6,702 nt of DNA from Caldifarciminota bacterium UBA3073 (GTDB lineage: Bacteria; Hydrothermota; UBA3073), in NCBI GenBank assembly GCA_002366725.1, contig DFBT01000092.1, forward strand, positions 1 through 6,702, in the 5' to 3' direction. A program made the translations under genes and the position numbers. Positions 5,095-6,702 of the stretch are shown here, piece by piece. Under the pieces are notes generated by a model. That model ran no database searches. It saw only the letters and a program-made list of their open reading frames with translations, and had not been told where the DNA came from. Within the stretch, counting starts at the first letter, position 1. The number at the start of each line of letters is the position of its first letter.

Positions 5095-6021
5095 TTATTT
5101 TTTATAATTAAATAAATCTGGGGATTTGAATTTTATTAGGAATTGCCTAATTCGTCTTTCTGCTAATTTTACATATTCTTCGTCTATATCATAACCCACA
5201 TAATGACGCCCTGTTTTCACTGCCGCTATCCCAGACTGTCCACTACCAATAAATGGGTCTAAAACAACATCTTCTTCAAAAGTGTAGAGTTGAATCAACC
5301 TATAGGGCAACTCTACAGGGAAGGGTGCAGGATGTCCAATCTTATGAGCGGGTTCTGCCGGGAATGTCCAGACGCTTTTAGTTAATTCAAGAAATTCTTC
5401 TTTAGATATGGTGTTTTTTCTCTTATTGTTGTTTTTTCTACGGAATGAACCTTTGGAAAAAATTAAGATGTATTCATGGATATCTCGTAAAGTTGGATTA
5501 GTAGCCGAAAGCCAGCTTCCCCACGCCGTGGAAGGGCTTGCACTTGAAGCTTTATTCCATATTATCTCTCCTCTCATCAAAAACCCCAAATCAAGCATAT
5601 TCTCTACTATAAAGGCATGAAGGGGGATATATGGTTTCCTGCCCAAATTTGCAATATTGATACACGCTCTACCTCCCGGAATAAGTACTCTATAGACCTC
5701 TTTCCATACTCTCTTTAAGAATTTTAAGTATTCTTCGAGTGTAAGATCCTCGTCATACTCTTTTCCCACATTATAAGGTGGTGAGGTTACCATCAGATGA
5801 ACGCTATTATCGGGTAGCTCTTCCATCTTTTCGGAAGACTTGCAGAAGATTTTGTCTAAGAACTGAGGGAGAATGGGATTTTCTACATATTTGACTTTTT
5901 GTTCCTTAGGTAACCCACTATATAATTTGCTTGTGTAAAAAGGTGTAGAATCATGGCTAATCCTACCGGGAGTGCCAAAGGAGCTTGTTTGTGTCCCTCT
6001 ATTTCTTCGATTATTTTTCAC
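5095..6021 (-). CDS. Beta-class DNA methyltransferase of the ThaI-type R-M system, probably N4-cytosine specific
   Basis: A 308-residue SAM-dependent DNA methyltransferase that should protect the host site from the adjacent endonuclease. Motif IV TSPPYN (residues 79-84) precedes the SAM-binding motif DPFIGSGQSG (255-264), the beta-class order, with HPAPFPVELPYRLI (230-243) before the latter. The GSGQS form replaces the more common GSGTT. The N-terminal extension (RNRGTQTSSFGTPGRI, about residues 7-20) is, as I recall, typical of methyltransferases paired with ThaI-like enzymes. ThaI cuts CGCG, which has no adenine; if this pair shares that site, a TSPPY enzyme would have to make N4-methylcytosine. 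Translation begins at a GTG one base after the endonuclease stop (TGA-A-GTG), with GGGAGG (6033-6028) six bases upstream, so synthesis is coupled to the endonuclease gene. No ATG upstream is available without deep overlap. Confidence 0.93.
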   Translation of the reverse strand: MKNNRRNRGTQTSSFGTPGRISHDSTPFYTSKLYSGLPKEQKVKYVENPILPQFLDKIFCKSSEKMEELPDNSVHLMVTSPPYNVGKEYDEDLTLEEYLKFLKRVWKEVYRVLIPGGRACINIANLGRKPYIPLHAFIVENMLDLGFLMRGEIIWNKASSASPSTAWGSWLSATNPTLRDIHEYILIFSKGSFRRKNNNKRKNTISKEEFLELTKSVWTFPAEPAHKIGHPAPFPVELPYRLIQLYTFEEDVVLDPFIGSGQSGIAAVKTGRHYVGYDIDEEYVKLAERRIRQFLIKFKSPDLFNYKK

Positions 6022-6037
6022 TTCAATCCTCCCTCCA
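6021..6037 (-). promoter_or_regulatory. Ribosome binding site embedded in the endonuclease C-terminus, sets the GTG start of the methyltransferase
   Basis: The last codons of the endonuclease gene, which encode W-R-E-D, read TGGAGGGAGGAT and contain two Shine-Dalgarno matches, GGAGG at 6036-6032 and GGGAGG at 6033-6028. The better-placed one is six bases from the methyltransferase GTG. The endonuclease stop codon lies between site and start, so ribosomes finishing the endonuclease can begin the methyltransferase directly. Confidence 0.7.
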
Positions 6038-6655
6038 GTAATCTACCCATCTTTTATACGGGTCGTAATCTACTTCAGCTTTTTGCCAGAATATATTGAT
6101 AACTTCGGACATATCATCTTCAACCAAGCCTGACAATGCTTCTTTGGTTATCTCAACACCTCTTGGATTCGTTCCTGGTTTTGGAAGTTTAATATATCCC
6201 TCTCTGCCAACTCTATCAAAAAGCCTTTTCTGTGCTTCTTCAGGTATGTAATAAAATCCCCCGGTATCATCCCAGTTAATCTGTATAAACAAAATATCAC
6301 AGTGTGGATGATAAGTTTCTCGAAATTCCCTTGCCTTTTGTGTATCCACAGTCCATATTAGTTTAACTCCAGCGAATCCTTTCCCTTTTTTGGTTTTGAT
6401 AGACACAGGTTTACCAGATAACCTTACATCAATCTCTGGTTCGGTTATGGGAATTTCTGTTTCCACATTGGCATCACCAAATTTATAAATGAGCAAAGCA
6501 ACTACAATTCTTTCTCGAAGAGAGCCAACTTCCATGCCAACATTTCCCGCTCTTGAACTCTCTAACTCCGCAAGTTGGAATAGGTGAGGCAATCGACTTT
6601 TGATTTTCTCAACCAATGTTTCATCTTCAAATATTTCTATCAGCCTGCTTGACAT
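6023..6655 (-). CDS. ThaI-family type II restriction endonuclease
   Basis: A 210-residue protein that I recognise as resembling the ThaI family of type II restriction enzymes, whose founding member from Thermoplasma cuts CG^CG to leave blunt ends. The likely PD-(D/E)xK nuclease core is ETEIPITEPEIDVRLSGKPVSIKT: Asp76, then Ser85-Ile-Lys87, with Glu48 in the preceding helix (SLRERIVVALLIYKFG) as a further candidate. A serine stands where the second acidic residue is usual. Conserved-looking blocks follow: GVKLIWTVDTQKAREF (96-111), CDILFIQINW (119-128), GGFYYIP (132-138) and LPKPGTNPRGVEI (157-169). Shine-Dalgarno GGAGGA lies five bases before the ATG. The gene precedes and is coupled to the methyltransferase. 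There is no separate control protein upstream within the 47 bases visible. Family identity rests on remembered similarity, so the exact target CGCG is inference. Confidence 0.85.
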   Translation of the reverse strand: MSSRLIEIFEDETLVEKIKSRLPHLFQLAELESSRAGNVGMEVGSLRERIVVALLIYKFGDANVETEIPITEPEIDVRLSGKPVSIKTKKGKGFAGVKLIWTVDTQKAREFRETYHPHCDILFIQINWDDTGGFYYIPEEAQKRLFDRVGREGYIKLPKPGTNPRGVEITKEALSGLVEDDMSEVINIFWQKAEVDYDPYKRWVDYWRED

Positions 6656-6702
6656 TTTTTTCCTCCATATAAGTGAAATATCGCCTAAGTTGTTTGTGTC
6701 AG

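Overview
The window looks bacterial. Evidence is a sigma70-type promoter with both consensus hexamers (TTGACA, 17-bp spacer, TATAAT), purine-rich Shine-Dalgarno sites (AAGGAG, GGAGGA), a lipoprotein signal peptide and an exported UshA-type nucleotidase. I cannot name the phylum. Both restriction-modification (R-M) families seen here are also common in thermophiles and archaea, and the mix would suit an uncultured Gram-negative-type lineage. Every supported gene lies on the minus strand, so transcription runs from high to low coordinates.

Layout in transcription order. (1) 6655-5095: a type II R-M pair, a ThaI-family endonuclease followed one base later by a beta-class DNA methyltransferase whose ribosome binding site lies inside the last codons of the endonuclease gene. 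(2) 5049-4858: an unrecognised 63-residue acidic protein that may belong to the same transcript. (3) 4712-3948: a secreted lipoprotein followed closely by a probable intrinsic terminator (3940-3901). (4) 3883-3511: a consensus promoter, a motif resembling the end of an IS200/REP-type element, and about 340 bases of non-coding leader holding a tandem family of hairpin repeats. (5) 3510-1523: a two-gene unit of overlapping genes, an UshA-type 5'-nucleotidase and an alkyltransferase-like (ATL) DNA repair protein. (6) 1526-1: a second strong promoter, whose -35 box overlaps the ATL stop codon, drives a second DNA methyltransferase that carries a C-terminal staphylococcal-nuclease-like domain. Its stop codon overlaps the start of another gene (TAATG) that leaves the window after six codons and is probably the partner restriction enzyme.

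Two DNA-modification loci therefore bracket a housekeeping-like nucleotidase/repair unit. The R-M and lipoprotein genes are visibly richer in A+T than the nucleotidase/ATL pair, which fits separate acquisition of the flanking modules. The points most worth a second look are the methyltransferase-SNase fusion with its degenerate nuclease residues, the G6 run before the TAATG junction (one extra G would fuse the two proteins), the hairpin-repeat leader behind a perfect promoter, and a His-to-Gln change at a metal-binding position of the nucleotidase. I see no wholly new system. The strongest candidate for something undescribed is the fusion methyltransferase with its cut-off partner.
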